Positions 8,696 to 17,879 of a DNA stretch of 33,341 nt are shown here, piece by piece (the stretch's first letter is position 1; each line of letters begins with the position of its first letter). The notes under the pieces were generated by a model. The model was not told the origin of the DNA, made no database searches, and saw only the letters and a program-made list of their open reading frames with translations. This stretch comes from Cyclobacteriaceae bacterium (lineage in GTDB: Bacteria; Bacteroidota; Bacteroidia; Cytophagales; Cyclobacteriaceae): assembly GCA_028278225.1 (NCBI GenBank), contig JANQEU010000019.1, forward strand, positions 1-33,341, written 5' to 3'. A program made the translations under genes and the position numbers.

Positions 8696-10561
8696 ATGAG
8701 TCCTAAAATTGATGAATCAAAAAATGAAGTTGTAATTCTATTCGCGGGTGACTCCGGAGATGGAATTCAATTCACTGGAGGTCAGTTCACCGAAACCGTT
8801 GAAATATTCGGACATGATATAAGTACCTTCCCGAATTATCCGGCCGATATCCGGGCTCCGGTGGGTACATTGTCCGGTGTCTCCGGGTTCCAGTTGAAGT
8901 TTGGCAGTGTCGAAGTTTTTACACCGGGAGACAAATACGATGTGCTGGTGGTGATGAATGCCGCAGCCCTGAAAGTCAACCTTGACAACCTTAAGCAAGG
9001 CGGTATTATCATCGCAAACAGTGCAGGGTTTGATAGCAAGAACCTGAAGATTGCCGAATACATCGATGATGAAAATCCGCTGACCGACCATTCTCTGGAC
9101 GGATACGATCTTCATGCTATCGATATTACCAAACTGACGAGGGAGGCACTGAAGGGCTCTGAACTATCCATAAAAGAAATTGACAGATGCAAGAACATGT
9201 TTGTCCTTGGATTTATCTACTGGATGTTCAGTCAGACTCCTAAGAATACACTGAAATTCATAGCTGAGAAATTCAAGTCCAAGCCCCACATAGCCGAGGC
9301 CAATGCCAAAGCGCTGAAAACCGGCTATCACTTTGGCGATACGAGTGAAACATTCACTACGCGATTTAAGCTTAAGCCGGCTGCCCTGCCAAAAGGCAAA
9401 TACCGTAACATCAATGGAAACGAAGCCATTGCTTTAGGATTGGCGGCAGCGGCAAACAGGAGTAACCTGGAGTTGTTTTACGCCAGTTACCCCATCACAC
9501 CGGCTTCCGAGATCCTGCATGAATTATCCAGCTTCAAAAGTATGGGAGTAAAAGCCTTCCAGGCCGAGGATGAGATTGCAGCCATATGCTCTGCCATTGG
9601 GGCGTCCTTCGGCGGAGCCCTGAGTGCGACTGCATCATCCGGTCCCGGAATCGCCCTGAAGTCGGAAGCAATGGGGCTGGCGGTGATGCTGGAGTTGCCG
9701 CTGGTGGTCGTAAACGTGCAAAGAGGCGGTCCGTCAACAGGACTGCCCACAAAGACGGAACAATCGGATCTCTTCCAGGCGGTATTCGGAAGGAATGGCG
9801 AGGCGCCCATACCGGTATTGGCTGTCGCCTCACCGAAAGATTGCTTCAGGGTGACCTATGAAGCATGCCGTATCGCCATAGAGCATATGACGCCCGTGCT
9901 GATGCTGTCCGATGGCTACATTGCCTTTGGGGCGGAACCCTGGTCTTTTCCAAATTCAAAAGATCTCAAACCTATCAATCCCATTCGAAAGGTAGATGGT
10001 ATGAGAAATGAGAACGGGGCTTTTCTGCCGTACAAAAGGAATGAAGAACTGGTGCGACCCTGGATCATACCGGGGACCAAGGATCTGCAGCACCGGATTG
10101 GCGGGCTTGAAAAACAGGTAGAAACAGGAAATGTGTCTTACGATCCGAATAACCACCAGATCATGACAGATCTGAGAGAAGAAAAGATCAGAAAGATCGC
10201 CAATGACATTCCCCTTCAGGAATTGAGGAGCGGATCGGAAGATGCGGATTTACTCGTTGTTGGGTGGGGTTCAACCTACGGAGCTACCGAAACTGCCGTC
10301 AGAGAACTTATCAAGGAAGGCGTGAACGTTGCCCACATGCAGATCAAGTACATACGTCCGTTCCCACCGAACCTTGGCGAACTGCTATCCAAATTTGATA
10401 AGATCCTTGTGCCGGAGCTTAACAAAGGCCAGCTGGCCAAACTTATCGGCCAGGAGTTCCAGATCAAGGTCGAGTCCTTTACAAAAATGAAAGGGCTTCC
10501 ATTTAACGTCGAAGAATTAAAAAATAAAATCCAAAACATACTGCAACATGCTGAAGCCTGA
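8696..10561 (+). CDS. korA: 2-oxoacid:ferredoxin oxidoreductase, alpha subunit (gamma-alpha fusion)
   Basis: A 621-aa subunit of the KorAB-type enzyme, which oxidatively decarboxylates 2-oxoglutarate or a related 2-oxoacid to the acyl-CoA and reduces ferredoxin. Residues 1-200 form the gamma domain (VVILFAGDSGDGIQFTGGQF, then PNYPADIRAPVGT), fused as usual in this subfamily to the alpha part starting near 240 (NGNEAIALGLAAA, then YPITPASE at 265-272). The C-terminal third has the VVGWGSTYG domain. The beta subunit start lies inside its last 14 bases, indicating translational coupling. Cytosolic. The exact substrate cannot be fixed from sequence reading; 2-oxoglutarate is the commonest. Confidence 0.93.
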   Translation: MSPKIDESKNEVVILFAGDSGDGIQFTGGQFTETVEIFGHDISTFPNYPADIRAPVGTLSGVSGFQLKFGSVEVFTPGDKYDVLVVMNAAALKVNLDNLKQGGIIIANSAGFDSKNLKIAEYIDDENPLTDHSLDGYDLHAIDITKLTREALKGSELSIKEIDRCKNMFVLGFIYWMFSQTPKNTLKFIAEKFKSKPHIAEANAKALKTGYHFGDTSETFTTRFKLKPAALPKGKYRNINGNEAIALGLAAAANRSNLELFYASYPITPASEILHELSSFKSMGVKAFQAEDEIAAICSAIGASFGGALSATASSGPGIALKSEAMGLAVMLELPLVVVNVQRGGPSTGLPTKTEQSDLFQAVFGRNGEAPIPVLAVASPKDCFRVTYEACRIAIEHMTPVLMLSDGYIAFGAEPWSFPNSKDLKPINPIRKVDGMRNENGAFLPYKRNEELVRPWIIPGTKDLQHRIGGLEKQVETGNVSYDPNNHQIMTDLREEKIRKIANDIPLQELRSGSEDADLLVVGWGSTYGATETAVRELIKEGVNVAHMQIKYIRPFPPNLGELLSKFDKILVPELNKGQLAKLIGQEFQIKVESFTKMKGLPFNVEELKNKIQNILQHAEA

Positions 10562-11591
10562 AAAAACGAACGGAAACGGTAGCCCCTTGACTGCAAAAGA
10601 CTATGCTACCTCGCAGGATGTGCGTTGGTGCCCGGGATGTGGTGATTATTCCATATTGAAACAGGTCCATACCGTTTTTGCGGCATTGAATGTTCAAAGG
10701 GAAAACACAGTTTTTATCTCAGGGATCGGCTGCTCATCCCGGTATCCTTATTATATGAATACCTATGGGATCCATGGGATCCATGGAAGGGCTGCAGCCA
10801 TTGCAAGCGGGCTGAAAACCGCCAGGCCTGACCTGGATGTATGGGTCGTCACAGGCGATGGGGACTCGCTCGCAATTGGCGGGAATCATTTCATTCACCT
10901 GCTGCGCAGAAATGTTGACATCACGGTTCTGCTGTTCAATAATGAGATCTACGGATTGACCAAGGGACAATACTCTCCCACCTCTCCCAAGGGTAAGATA
11001 TCGAAATCAACGCCATTCGGATCAGTGGATCATCCTTTTAATCCGCTGGCGCTGGCATTGGGGGCCGAGGGCACGTTTGTTTCCCGTACGGTTGACAGAA
11101 ATCCCATCCACCTGAGGGAGGTACTGGAGGAGTCGCGAAAGCATAAGGGAACAAGCTTTGTGGAGATCTACCAGAATTGCAACGTGTTCAATGATAAGGC
11201 CTTTGACATGTTCACCAATAAAGAAACCAAGGACGATACGGCACTTTACCTCAAAGAGGGAGAACCATTATTATTTGGTGAAAACCTGACGAAGGGGATC
11301 CGGCTGGATGGATTTACTCCGGAAATTGTGTCATTGGACAACGGATACAGCGCTGACGACTGCTGGATACATGATCCGCATGATAAGATCAAAGCGTCCA
11401 TCCTGACAAATTTCTTTGATTATGGACTGGACTATGGAGGATTACCCCGGCCCTTTGGCGTTTTTTACAAAACGGAGAGATATACCTATGAGGATCTCAT
11501 GTCAGAGCAGATAGAACACTCCAGGGCCAAGAAGAGTGCCGATCTGGATACTTTGCTAAGCGGAGGGGATAACTACTGGGTAGTGAAATAA
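10548..11591 (+). CDS. korB: 2-oxoacid:ferredoxin oxidoreductase, beta subunit
   Basis: A 347-aa thiamine-diphosphate-binding partner of KorA. Cys28 and Cys31 in WCPGCGDYS plus a later cysteine (about 211, IYQNCNVF) are placed as in KorB proteins that hold one 4Fe-4S cluster. The ThDP/Mg motif runs from GDGDSLAIGG (103-112) to NNEIYGLTKGQYSPTS (about 131-146). No extra ferredoxin domain is fused, so the cell must supply a separate ferredoxin. Start chosen at the ATG overlapping korA because the conserved region follows about 20 residues later. Confidence 0.94.
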   Translation: MLKPEKTNGNGSPLTAKDYATSQDVRWCPGCGDYSILKQVHTVFAALNVQRENTVFISGIGCSSRYPYYMNTYGIHGIHGRAAAIASGLKTARPDLDVWVVTGDGDSLAIGGNHFIHLLRRNVDITVLLFNNEIYGLTKGQYSPTSPKGKISKSTPFGSVDHPFNPLALALGAEGTFVSRTVDRNPIHLREVLEESRKHKGTSFVEIYQNCNVFNDKAFDMFTNKETKDDTALYLKEGEPLLFGENLTKGIRLDGFTPEIVSLDNGYSADDCWIHDPHDKIKASILTNFFDYGLDYGGLPRPFGVFYKTERYTYEDLMSEQIEHSRAKKSADLDTLLSGGDNYWVVK

Positions 11592-11761
11592 CGCAGTTCG
11601 ACATAAAAAACAGCAGAAACCCGCCTCATCCTCTCCCAGAGGGTCATTCGTAATGATTTGCGGGAGGTGAATGGCTCGTGGAGTCTCCCATTGAAAAGAT
11701 TCCACGGCTTTCTTCCTTACCCCTGGAAGCCTCCGAAACAGGGTTTATGTTGTTTTTAAGA

Positions 11762-11794
11762 AATTCCATTGGAATTGCTATATCGAACTCACGT
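11762..11794. repeat. Small palindrome plus dispersed repeat string
   Basis: AATTCCA/TGGAATT (11762-11776) is a perfect 7-bp palindrome around one base. It is followed by ATCGAACTCACGT (11782-11794), nearly the same string as in the repeats at 1-190 and 633-844, showing that the family recurs over 10 kb away, again next to a gene end. Confidence 0.5.
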
Positions 11795-11795
11795 C

Positions 11796-11825
11796 AAAAA
11801 TAGGATCACGAATTATTCGTGATCC
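11796..11825 (-). terminator. Intrinsic terminator containing the stop codon of the FISUMP gene
   Basis: Read on the minus strand, GGATCACGAA, then TAA, then TTCGTGATCC, followed by TATTTTTG. It is a perfect 10-bp stem with a three-base loop that is the stop codon itself; the upstream arm encodes the last residues (Asp-His-Glu). The following T-run makes this a good intrinsic terminator for the minus-strand gene. Confidence 0.75.
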
Positions 11826-12400
11826 ATTATGCACCGAACAGCATTCCGGTGATACTTTTCCGTGATCGAGTGAAAGATCTCGCCGGTACCCTTGTGTATC
11901 GTAACCAGTCCCGCGGTTTCGCCTGATTTCTCCTCCGAGTCCCAGTAATAGCCTTCTACACCAATACTATGGTAGTATCCTCCCGGTTCACCGAATCCTT
12001 CATACTGCAACTCCAGTCCGCTGGATCCGCCCTCCCTAATTTCATTTCCTGCTTCGTGAATACCTCCGTAGATGGAAAAAAGATCATACCAGTCCTCTTT
12101 TGTGGGCACTCTCCAGCCATCGGGACATGAAGCCAAAGCTCCCTCGTAGGTGTAAAGCCTACCGTATTTTTCGCAATAAGCGTCAACATCCTTGTAGCAA
12201 AAAGATTGATTTGCTACCACAAACTTCGAGTTCTCAGCATACCAGGTCCTGGAAACTTCAACTCTCTCCAACGAATCAACATCAAACGTGATCGTTTTGT
12301 ACGTCGTCCCATCCCTTGGATCTGTAAACGATCCATTACTCTGAGATAATAAGGGGATGGCAAAGACGATAACAGCGATTAGTGACAGTGTAACTCTCAT
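11813..12400 (-). CDS. Secreted FISUMP-domain protein
   Basis: A 195-aa exported protein with an N-terminal signal peptide (about 1-20, ending LLSQS) followed by one FISUMP domain (the Fibrobacter succinogenes major paralogous domain). Typical phrases in order: DPRDGTTYKT, RTWYAENSKF, YGRLYTYEGALASCPDGWRVPTKEDW, then a glycine-rich middle and C-terminal AVRCIMD. Cysteines near 68, 76, 92 and 190 may form disulfides. The family's biochemical role is not established; members are secreted or surface-attached in Bacteroidota. It has a good upstream -7 box and an overlapping terminator, so it is probably a single-gene unit. Confidence 0.88.
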   Translation of the reverse strand: MRVTLSLIAVIVFAIPLLSQSNGSFTDPRDGTTYKTITFDVDSLERVEVSRTWYAENSKFVVANQSFCYKDVDAYCEKYGRLYTYEGALASCPDGWRVPTKEDWYDLFSIYGGIHEAGNEIREGGSSGLELQYEGFGEPGGYYHSIGVEGYYWDSEEKSGETAGLVTIHKGTGEIFHSITEKYHRNAVRCIMDHE

Positions 12401-12421
12401 CAGTCTTCTTCAATTTTGCGA

Positions 12422-12429
12422 CAAAGATA
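12422..12429 (-). promoter_or_regulatory. Candidate -7 element for the FISUMP gene
   Basis: On the minus strand TATCTTTG matches TAnnTTTG exactly, 21 bases before the ATG. No clear TTG is at the -33 position; a small perfect hairpin occupies that area instead. Confidence 0.5.
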
Positions 12430-12431
12430 GG

Positions 12432-12448
12432 AGGATTTGAGAAATCCT
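12432..12448. repeat. 7-bp inverted repeat upstream of the FISUMP promoter
   Basis: AGGATTT and AAATCCT flank GAG. It lies just upstream of the -7 box on the minus strand, where a -33 element or operator would be. Read on the plus strand it is followed by ATTTTTT, but no plus-strand gene ends nearby. Confidence 0.35.
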
Positions 12449-12516
12449 ATTTTTTCTATGGAAATATATAAATCCCGGTCACCATTTGGGAAAGTGGTCA
12501 ACTAAAGACATACGAG

Positions 12517-13188
12517 TTATAACTGAGCAATACTTCTCCTCGGTTCAACCCGGACCTCCTTCAGTTCTTCTATTGCGTTTAAGTGCGCAAAAAGCTCTTT
12601 ATTCGATACGCCTTCTTTAAGGTTCACAATATATTCCGTACGTCTGAGTCCTTCAGCCGTCCTTCGCTGGTCCCGCAACATATATTTTTCACAAAAAGCC
12701 CCGAAAAGCCTTTCTTCCGAAGCGGTTAATTCTTCGAAGAAAAGTATAACATCAGAGCGCCGGATTTCTCTCCCATACGGTGAGTAGTAAAGGAGTATGG
12801 AGACCACACTGAATAGTATAACACCTGCTATGGCAATGGAATATCCGTACGCGCCTGTCGCAATACCTACGGATATACCTGCAAACATGAAGATGATATT
12901 TCGCGGATTTTGGATTATCGTGCGGAACCGGATGATAGCTACGGCTCCTATGATGCCGAAACCTGCCGCAAGGTTACTCCCCACAGCCATCATGATCATG
13001 GAAGTTACGATAGCACTTAAGACAATCGCCTGGAAAAAATTATTTGGAAAATCATCACCCCTGTAGGTGAATTGATAAGTGAGGGCAATTACCGTGCTCA
13101 GTACAAAGGACAGCAATACGGAGAAGATTGCTACCTCAAATGACGGAAAATCGTAATATACCGTCCCTTCGAATAGTTTTTCGATCAT
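12517..13188 (-). CDS. DUF4956 membrane protein
   Basis: A 223-aa protein with about four hydrophobic helices in the first 140 residues and a soluble C-terminal domain. The IGAVAIIRFRTIIQNPRN segment (about 80-97) is the signature of the DUF4956 family, whose function is unknown. Members often sit beside polyphosphate/VTC-domain or CotH-like genes, but neither is present here. The C-terminal 70 residues look like a small alpha/beta domain (EYIVNLKEGVSNKELFAHL). It lies 85 bases downstream of the Xaa-Pro peptidase gene in the same direction. Confidence 0.88.
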   Translation of the reverse strand: MIEKLFEGTVYYDFPSFEVAIFSVLLSFVLSTVIALTYQFTYRGDDFPNNFFQAIVLSAIVTSMIMMAVGSNLAAGFGIIGAVAIIRFRTIIQNPRNIIFMFAGISVGIATGAYGYSIAIAGVILFSVVSILLYYSPYGREIRRSDVILFFEELTASEERLFGAFCEKYMLRDQRRTAEGLRRTEYIVNLKEGVSNKELFAHLNAIEELKEVRVEPRRSIAQL

Positions 13189-13272
13189 TGGCTAAGGATC
13201 ACTTCAGTTGGGCCTTGAAAATCAGGGCCAATATAGTGCTTATCCGATGAAAGTGGAACGGATTGTATCAAT

Positions 13273-14748
13273 TCACCTGTTCCCCAATTCCGGAAGGACC
13301 ACATCATCAAAGGGGCTGTCCTGGGCCATCAACGCTTCAATTTCCTCTCTTTTCCGGGGCGCCATGCCGGACAGCAGTTCGCATCCCTCTTCCGTGATCA
13401 AATAATCGTCCTCAATTCTGACAGGAATATCCCACCACCTGGGGTCTGCCGGGCTGCCGGCCGGAATATAGATCCCCGGTTCGATGGTGATCACCATGTT
13501 CGCTTTAAGGATGTCATAATCTCCCTTGTCATGCACGTCCAGCCCAATATGATGGCAACAGCCGTGGGGGTAGTACCTGTTGCGACCTGTCTCGGGATCG
13601 ACCATATCCTCGGGATTGGTGCTTTTGTACAATCCAAGCTCGACAAGCCCCTGGTTAACTATGTCCGCTGTGGCCTGGTACAACGCTGAAAACTCAATTC
13701 CCGCTTTGCAAATGCGTGCAGCTGCCTCCTGAGCTTCATATACCAAGTCGTAGATCTGTTTTTGTTCCTCGCTGAATTTGCCGTTTACCGGAATAGTACG
13801 GGTGACGTCCGCAGTGTATCCGTGATACTCCGCGCCCAGGTCCATCAGGATCAGCTCGCCGTCCTGAATTGCCGGCTTGTAATTGTCGATATAGTGCAGC
13901 ACGCATCCATTGTGTCCGGCACCAACAATACTGGGATAACCCTCGTACTCGGCCTGGTACTTTTTGAAGACGTATTCATGCAATCCCTGGATCTCCGTTT
14001 CGGACATTCCGGGCTTCATCGCCTTCATCACCTCGACCTGCCCCACCGCGGAGATGTTGATCGCTTTTTTGAGCAAAACCAACTCCTCCTCCAACTTCAC
14101 CCCTCTCAGCCTTTTCATGATCGTGTTCAATGTGGTCAGGTCAATGTTGTTGGATTGCGGCTCGATGGCCAGGTCATCACTTTTGTAGCCCACTTTCTCC
14201 TTAAACTGCTCAATGAGATCATACAGGTCTCCTTCTTCCCTGGTATTGCGGACATCGTCCTGGAAATCGTAGAACAAGACCTTATCGAACTTTGAGAAAT
14301 CCAAATTGAATGCCTCAAAATCAGGCCCCTCAAAAGCCAGCTTGAAATCAAGTTGCTCCATTGCACCCTCCTTACCCAATCGGGCGCCGTCATAAAGTTC
14401 CGCCAGTGCATTCCTGGACCTAACAAAGATCAATTCATCCAGACGCTCATCTCTTATTTGCTGTTGTTCTTTAAAAACAAGTAACACCGCATGCGGCTCC
14501 CGGTGTCCTGTCATATAGTAAAAATTCGGATCCTGGTGATAGACATAGTTGACATCATTGGCCCTGTTCCGGACCGGGTTGGCAAAGAAGACCGCAACGG
14601 AGTTGTCCGGCATTTCAGCTCTAAGCGCCTCCCTTCGATTTTTATGGAATTCCGACTTCAGGTAATCATCCGGCTTTTGAAGCACCTGTGAGAAGGCGGT
14701 TCCGGCAAAAGCAGCAGTCATCAATAAGGTTAACAGATGTTTTAGCAT
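13273..14748 (-). CDS. Exported Xaa-Pro aminopeptidase (M24B)
   Basis: A 491-aa metallopeptidase that removes N-terminal residues preceding proline. I start at the internal ATG at 14748 rather than 12 codons upstream, because it opens a clear signal peptide (MLKHLLTLLMTAAFAGTAFSQ) and avoids overlapping the upstream M1 gene. The N-terminal aminopeptidase-P domain (DPNFYYMTGHREPHAVLLV) precedes the pita-bread catalytic domain. The five metal ligands are visible: two Asp in DLGAEYHGYTADVTRT (303, 314), His in HHIGLDVHD (400), Glu in IEPGIYI (423) and Glu in VRIEDD (446). Probably periplasmic. It follows the M1 peptidase by 25 bases, suggesting a joint role in peptide breakdown. Confidence 0.93.
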   Translation of the reverse strand: MLKHLLTLLMTAAFAGTAFSQVLQKPDDYLKSEFHKNRREALRAEMPDNSVAVFFANPVRNRANDVNYVYHQDPNFYYMTGHREPHAVLLVFKEQQQIRDERLDELIFVRSRNALAELYDGARLGKEGAMEQLDFKLAFEGPDFEAFNLDFSKFDKVLFYDFQDDVRNTREEGDLYDLIEQFKEKVGYKSDDLAIEPQSNNIDLTTLNTIMKRLRGVKLEEELVLLKKAINISAVGQVEVMKAMKPGMSETEIQGLHEYVFKKYQAEYEGYPSIVGAGHNGCVLHYIDNYKPAIQDGELILMDLGAEYHGYTADVTRTIPVNGKFSEEQKQIYDLVYEAQEAAARICKAGIEFSALYQATADIVNQGLVELGLYKSTNPEDMVDPETGRNRYYPHGCCHHIGLDVHDKGDYDILKANMVITIEPGIYIPAGSPADPRWWDIPVRIEDDYLITEEGCELLSGMAPRKREEIEALMAQDSPFDDVVLPELGNR

Positions 14749-14773
14749 GTCTTCAAAATTTTGGAGTTTAACA

Positions 14774-16393
14774 TCAAAATCCATTCATCACCGATATGTA
14801 GTAGTTTTCATCAGGAATAACTTCCGATCCCTCGTAATCAACGAAACCCCAGGAGGTTGTTGGATTCAGCCTAAGCTTACCCTGATCCGTAATGATGTCC
14901 AGAGGCATATTAAAATCTTTGTGAACACCAGTCCACCGGAATATCAGCTTCCCTTCCATCGTAGTATATTCAAAAACGGGGACGGCATAGGTCCTGAGAT
15001 AAAGATCAAAAAATGGCTTCAGGTCCATGCCGGACTTCTTAGTGATGTAATCTTCAATATCCTCCGATCGAACCGTCTTATGATAAAATTCACTGTTCAG
15101 CCCTCGTAGTATTTCTCTCCACTTCTCATCGTCGTCTATAACATGCCGCAATGTATTCAGTACGTTTGCACCCTTCGAATAGAGATCCGATCCGCGTTTG
15201 TTTACGCCGTACGGCCCGATCATTGGCGCCTTATTGCCGATACTTCTGCGCTGACCCCGGCAGTATTCGGTACCGGCGTCTTTTCCATGCACATACTCCA
15301 CAAATAGTGATTCGGAATAGGTGGTAAAGCTCTCATGTATCCACATGTCAGCGATATCCCTGTAGGTGATGTTGTTGGCAAACCACTCATGGCCGGACTC
15401 ATGTATGATAATATAGTCAAACAGCAGGCCCCAGCCGGTTTCACTCAGATCATGTCCCCTGTAACCCTTCACATACCCGTTGCCGTAAGTGATCGAACTT
15501 TGATGTTCCATACCCAGGTAAGGAGCCTCCACCAGCTTATAGCCATCCTCATAGAAAGGATACGGTCCAAACCAGTATTCAAATGCCTCCAGCATGGTGA
15601 TCACCTCTTTGAAATGTTTTTGTGCTATTTTTTCGTTCTGCCTGAGTACCCAGTAATCAACATCGAGTGTACCCTTTTCTCCCTCATATTGCTCATTCCA
15701 GCTGACGTAATCCCCAATGTTAAGGTTGACGCCATAGTTATTGATAGGATTTTGAACGAACCAGTGATATGTCTTCGTTTTCTTCTTTTTGTTACGGTCC
15801 ACTCCCCTCAGGCGACCGTTGGACACGTCCGTCAAATGATCCGGGACCTCTACGCTCATCAACATTGAATCCACCTCATCATACATGTGATCTTTACATG
15901 GCCACCATACACTGGCACCCAGTCCCTGGCAGGAAGTGGCAATGAAGTCGTTTCCCGAAGAATCTTTCTCCCACGTCAGTCCCCCGTCCCAGGGCGGATT
16001 CTTTGCTTCCATGGGGACACCCTCATAGTAAACGACAATTTCATTGACGGCATTGATCTCCTGTTCCTTTTCGAGTTTGACAAAATGGGCAGGCCCTTCT
16101 TTTTTGAAAGTCAATTCAACGCCATCCTGGGTGATTTTCGAAATGCTGAGCGGTTCCTGCAGATCGACCTGAAGCACGTTGTGAGGTTTAAGCACCCGGT
16201 AGACAACTTTATTGCTGCCGGCCAGCGACTTTGATCCGGGTTTCACCTCAATATCCAGGTGATAATAAACGAGATCCCACCATTCGCGCTCAGGTGTGAT
16301 ACTGCCCCTCAAAGTATCAAGTCTCGTAAAGGTGTTCTGCGCGTACAATGCCAGATGAAACAGGAACAGCAGTCCGGTGACTATTTTCTTCAT
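14774..16393 (-). CDS. Exported M1-family metallopeptidase
   Basis: A 539-aa zinc aminopeptidase-like protein with a signal peptide (1-19, ending LALYAQ). The N-terminal beta domain (about 35-230) is followed by GMEHQSS (294-300), equivalent to the GAMEN exopeptidase motif, and the zinc site HESGH (His331, Glu332, His335) with the third ligand Glu354 in WIHESFTTY. It lacks the long C-terminal helical domain of full-size aminopeptidase N, as is common in Bacteroidota members. Likely periplasmic. Paired in an operon with the Xaa-Pro peptidase. Confidence 0.94.
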   Translation of the reverse strand: MKKIVTGLLFLFHLALYAQNTFTRLDTLRGSITPEREWWDLVYYHLDIEVKPGSKSLAGSNKVVYRVLKPHNVLQVDLQEPLSISKITQDGVELTFKKEGPAHFVKLEKEQEINAVNEIVVYYEGVPMEAKNPPWDGGLTWEKDSSGNDFIATSCQGLGASVWWPCKDHMYDEVDSMLMSVEVPDHLTDVSNGRLRGVDRNKKKKTKTYHWFVQNPINNYGVNLNIGDYVSWNEQYEGEKGTLDVDYWVLRQNEKIAQKHFKEVITMLEAFEYWFGPYPFYEDGYKLVEAPYLGMEHQSSITYGNGYVKGYRGHDLSETGWGLLFDYIIIHESGHEWFANNITYRDIADMWIHESFTTYSESLFVEYVHGKDAGTEYCRGQRRSIGNKAPMIGPYGVNKRGSDLYSKGANVLNTLRHVIDDDEKWREILRGLNSEFYHKTVRSEDIEDYITKKSGMDLKPFFDLYLRTYAVPVFEYTTMEGKLIFRWTGVHKDFNMPLDIITDQGKLRLNPTTSWGFVDYEGSEVIPDENYYISVMNGF

Positions 16394-16502
16394 TATCCCC
16401 TTCTTTAAATAATTGCGGATTTGAATTTAGGGCTTTAAATCTCCTCCCAAACCCGAAGATCAATAAATGGTGAATAGGTCATGTCAAAGGCAATGACAGG
16501 GA

Positions 16503-17828
16503 TCACACGACCGGAAGCTTCCAGCCATTGTGATAGCTGGCCTTTACCAGATCGTTAGCCGGATCATTGTCCTTGAATTTCCCGGTATCCGCATCCCATT
16601 CTACTTTTGAGTTGGTCCTGTAGGATATGTTTCCCATCTGGGCGTTAATCGCCGCCAGGCTACCGGATGAGATCGGTGTATTCAGGATCGCCGGATCGTT
16701 CTTCCTGATCGCATCCACAAAATTGGCAGTATGGTCATCCAGGTACCTCGCCCCTTCCGGAACCTCATAAATTTCAGCTATTTCCTGTTTTTCCTTGCTG
16801 CGGTTTTCTACCATGATCTCATACCCACCGCGATTCACCACAAGCGTCGCATCGTTGCCGATGAATGCGATCCCCTCGGTTCGATCATAGGGTCCGTTAT
16901 CTATTCCGGTAGCGTGTTCCCAAAGCATATTGAAATCGCCATATTCGAAAATGGCCTGCAGGGTGTCCGGTGTTTCCGATGCATCATCCGGATAAGCAAG
17001 CTTGCCTCCGGAGGCTACCACCGACCTGGGGGTGACGGCATCCATGACCCACAGGGCAATATCGATCTCATGAACGCCCCAGTCCGTCATTAATCCGCCG
17101 GCATAATCCCAGAACCATCTGAAGTTAAAGTGAAAACGATTTTGATTGAAAGGCCTGTCCGGTGCCATTCCCAGCCACATCTTATAGTCTACACCTTCGG
17201 GAACTTCACTATCGGCAATTATTGGGATCGGCTTCATCCATCCCTGGTATGCCCATACCTTCACAAGTCGTATCGTGCCCAGCTGGCCGGATTGCACAAA
17301 ATCACGGGCCTCCCTGTAGTGAATCCCGCTTCTTTGCCACTGACCGGTTTGGACGCATTTGCCGGTCTGCTCAGCCGCCGCCGTCATCAGGTAACTCTCT
17401 TCGATCGTGTTGGCTACCGGCTTTTCCACATAAACATGTTTCCCACTCCGAACGGCATCAACCATCATCTTACAATGCCAGTGGTCGGGCGTTCCGATTA
17501 TCACCGCATCAACATCACTTTTTTCCAGCAATTCCCTGTAGTCACCGTACACTTTTGGTTTATTTGCCCGCAGTTCGCCATAATCTTCAAGCCTCCGGTT
17601 AATGGCGTTCTGATCCACATCACAGACTGAAATCATCAGGACATCTTCCATTTTGAGCATGGATCTCATATTGGACCAGCCCATGCCGTTACAACCTATT
17701 ACTCCAATATTAAGCTTTTCGTTCTGACCCAAAGAACTGTTAATGTTAAATCCGCTGAGAACTCCGGGAGTGACTAAACCTGCAGCGGAAAGTACTCCGG
17801 TATTTTTGATAAAATTGCGACGTTTCAT
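16503..17828 (-). CDS. TAT-exported Gfo/Idh/MocA oxidoreductase
   Basis: A 441-aa NAD(P)-dependent sugar or inositol dehydrogenase-like protein with a twin-arginine signal (KRRNFIKNTG then a hydrophobic stretch). The Rossmann loop GVIGCNGMG (42-50), the EKP motif (135-137) and WDYAGGLMTDWGVHEID (240-256, with the Asp and His commonly seen in the active site) are all present. TAT export implies the cofactor is bound before transport. The substrate is unknown; such proteins are abundant in Bacteroidota carbohydrate loci. It lies 51 bases downstream of doxX in the same direction. Confidence 0.92.
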   Translation of the reverse strand: MKRRNFIKNTGVLSAAGLVTPGVLSGFNINSSLGQNEKLNIGVIGCNGMGWSNMRSMLKMEDVLMISVCDVDQNAINRRLEDYGELRANKPKVYGDYRELLEKSDVDAVIIGTPDHWHCKMMVDAVRSGKHVYVEKPVANTIEESYLMTAAAEQTGKCVQTGQWQRSGIHYREARDFVQSGQLGTIRLVKVWAYQGWMKPIPIIADSEVPEGVDYKMWLGMAPDRPFNQNRFHFNFRWFWDYAGGLMTDWGVHEIDIALWVMDAVTPRSVVASGGKLAYPDDASETPDTLQAIFEYGDFNMLWEHATGIDNGPYDRTEGIAFIGNDATLVVNRGGYEIMVENRSKEKQEIAEIYEVPEGARYLDDHTANFVDAIRKNDPAILNTPISSGSLAAINAQMGNISYRTNSKVEWDADTGKFKDNDPANDLVKASYHNGWKLPVV

Positions 17829-17879
17829 GAGTTATGCTATTGCCTGATTATTTCCCATGAAGTTACGTCAAACCGGTGA

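Noticed and set aside
13218-13241. Imperfect hairpin between the Xaa-Pro peptidase and DUF4956 genes
   Set aside because: Short mismatched stem without a T-run; the genes are probably co-transcribed.
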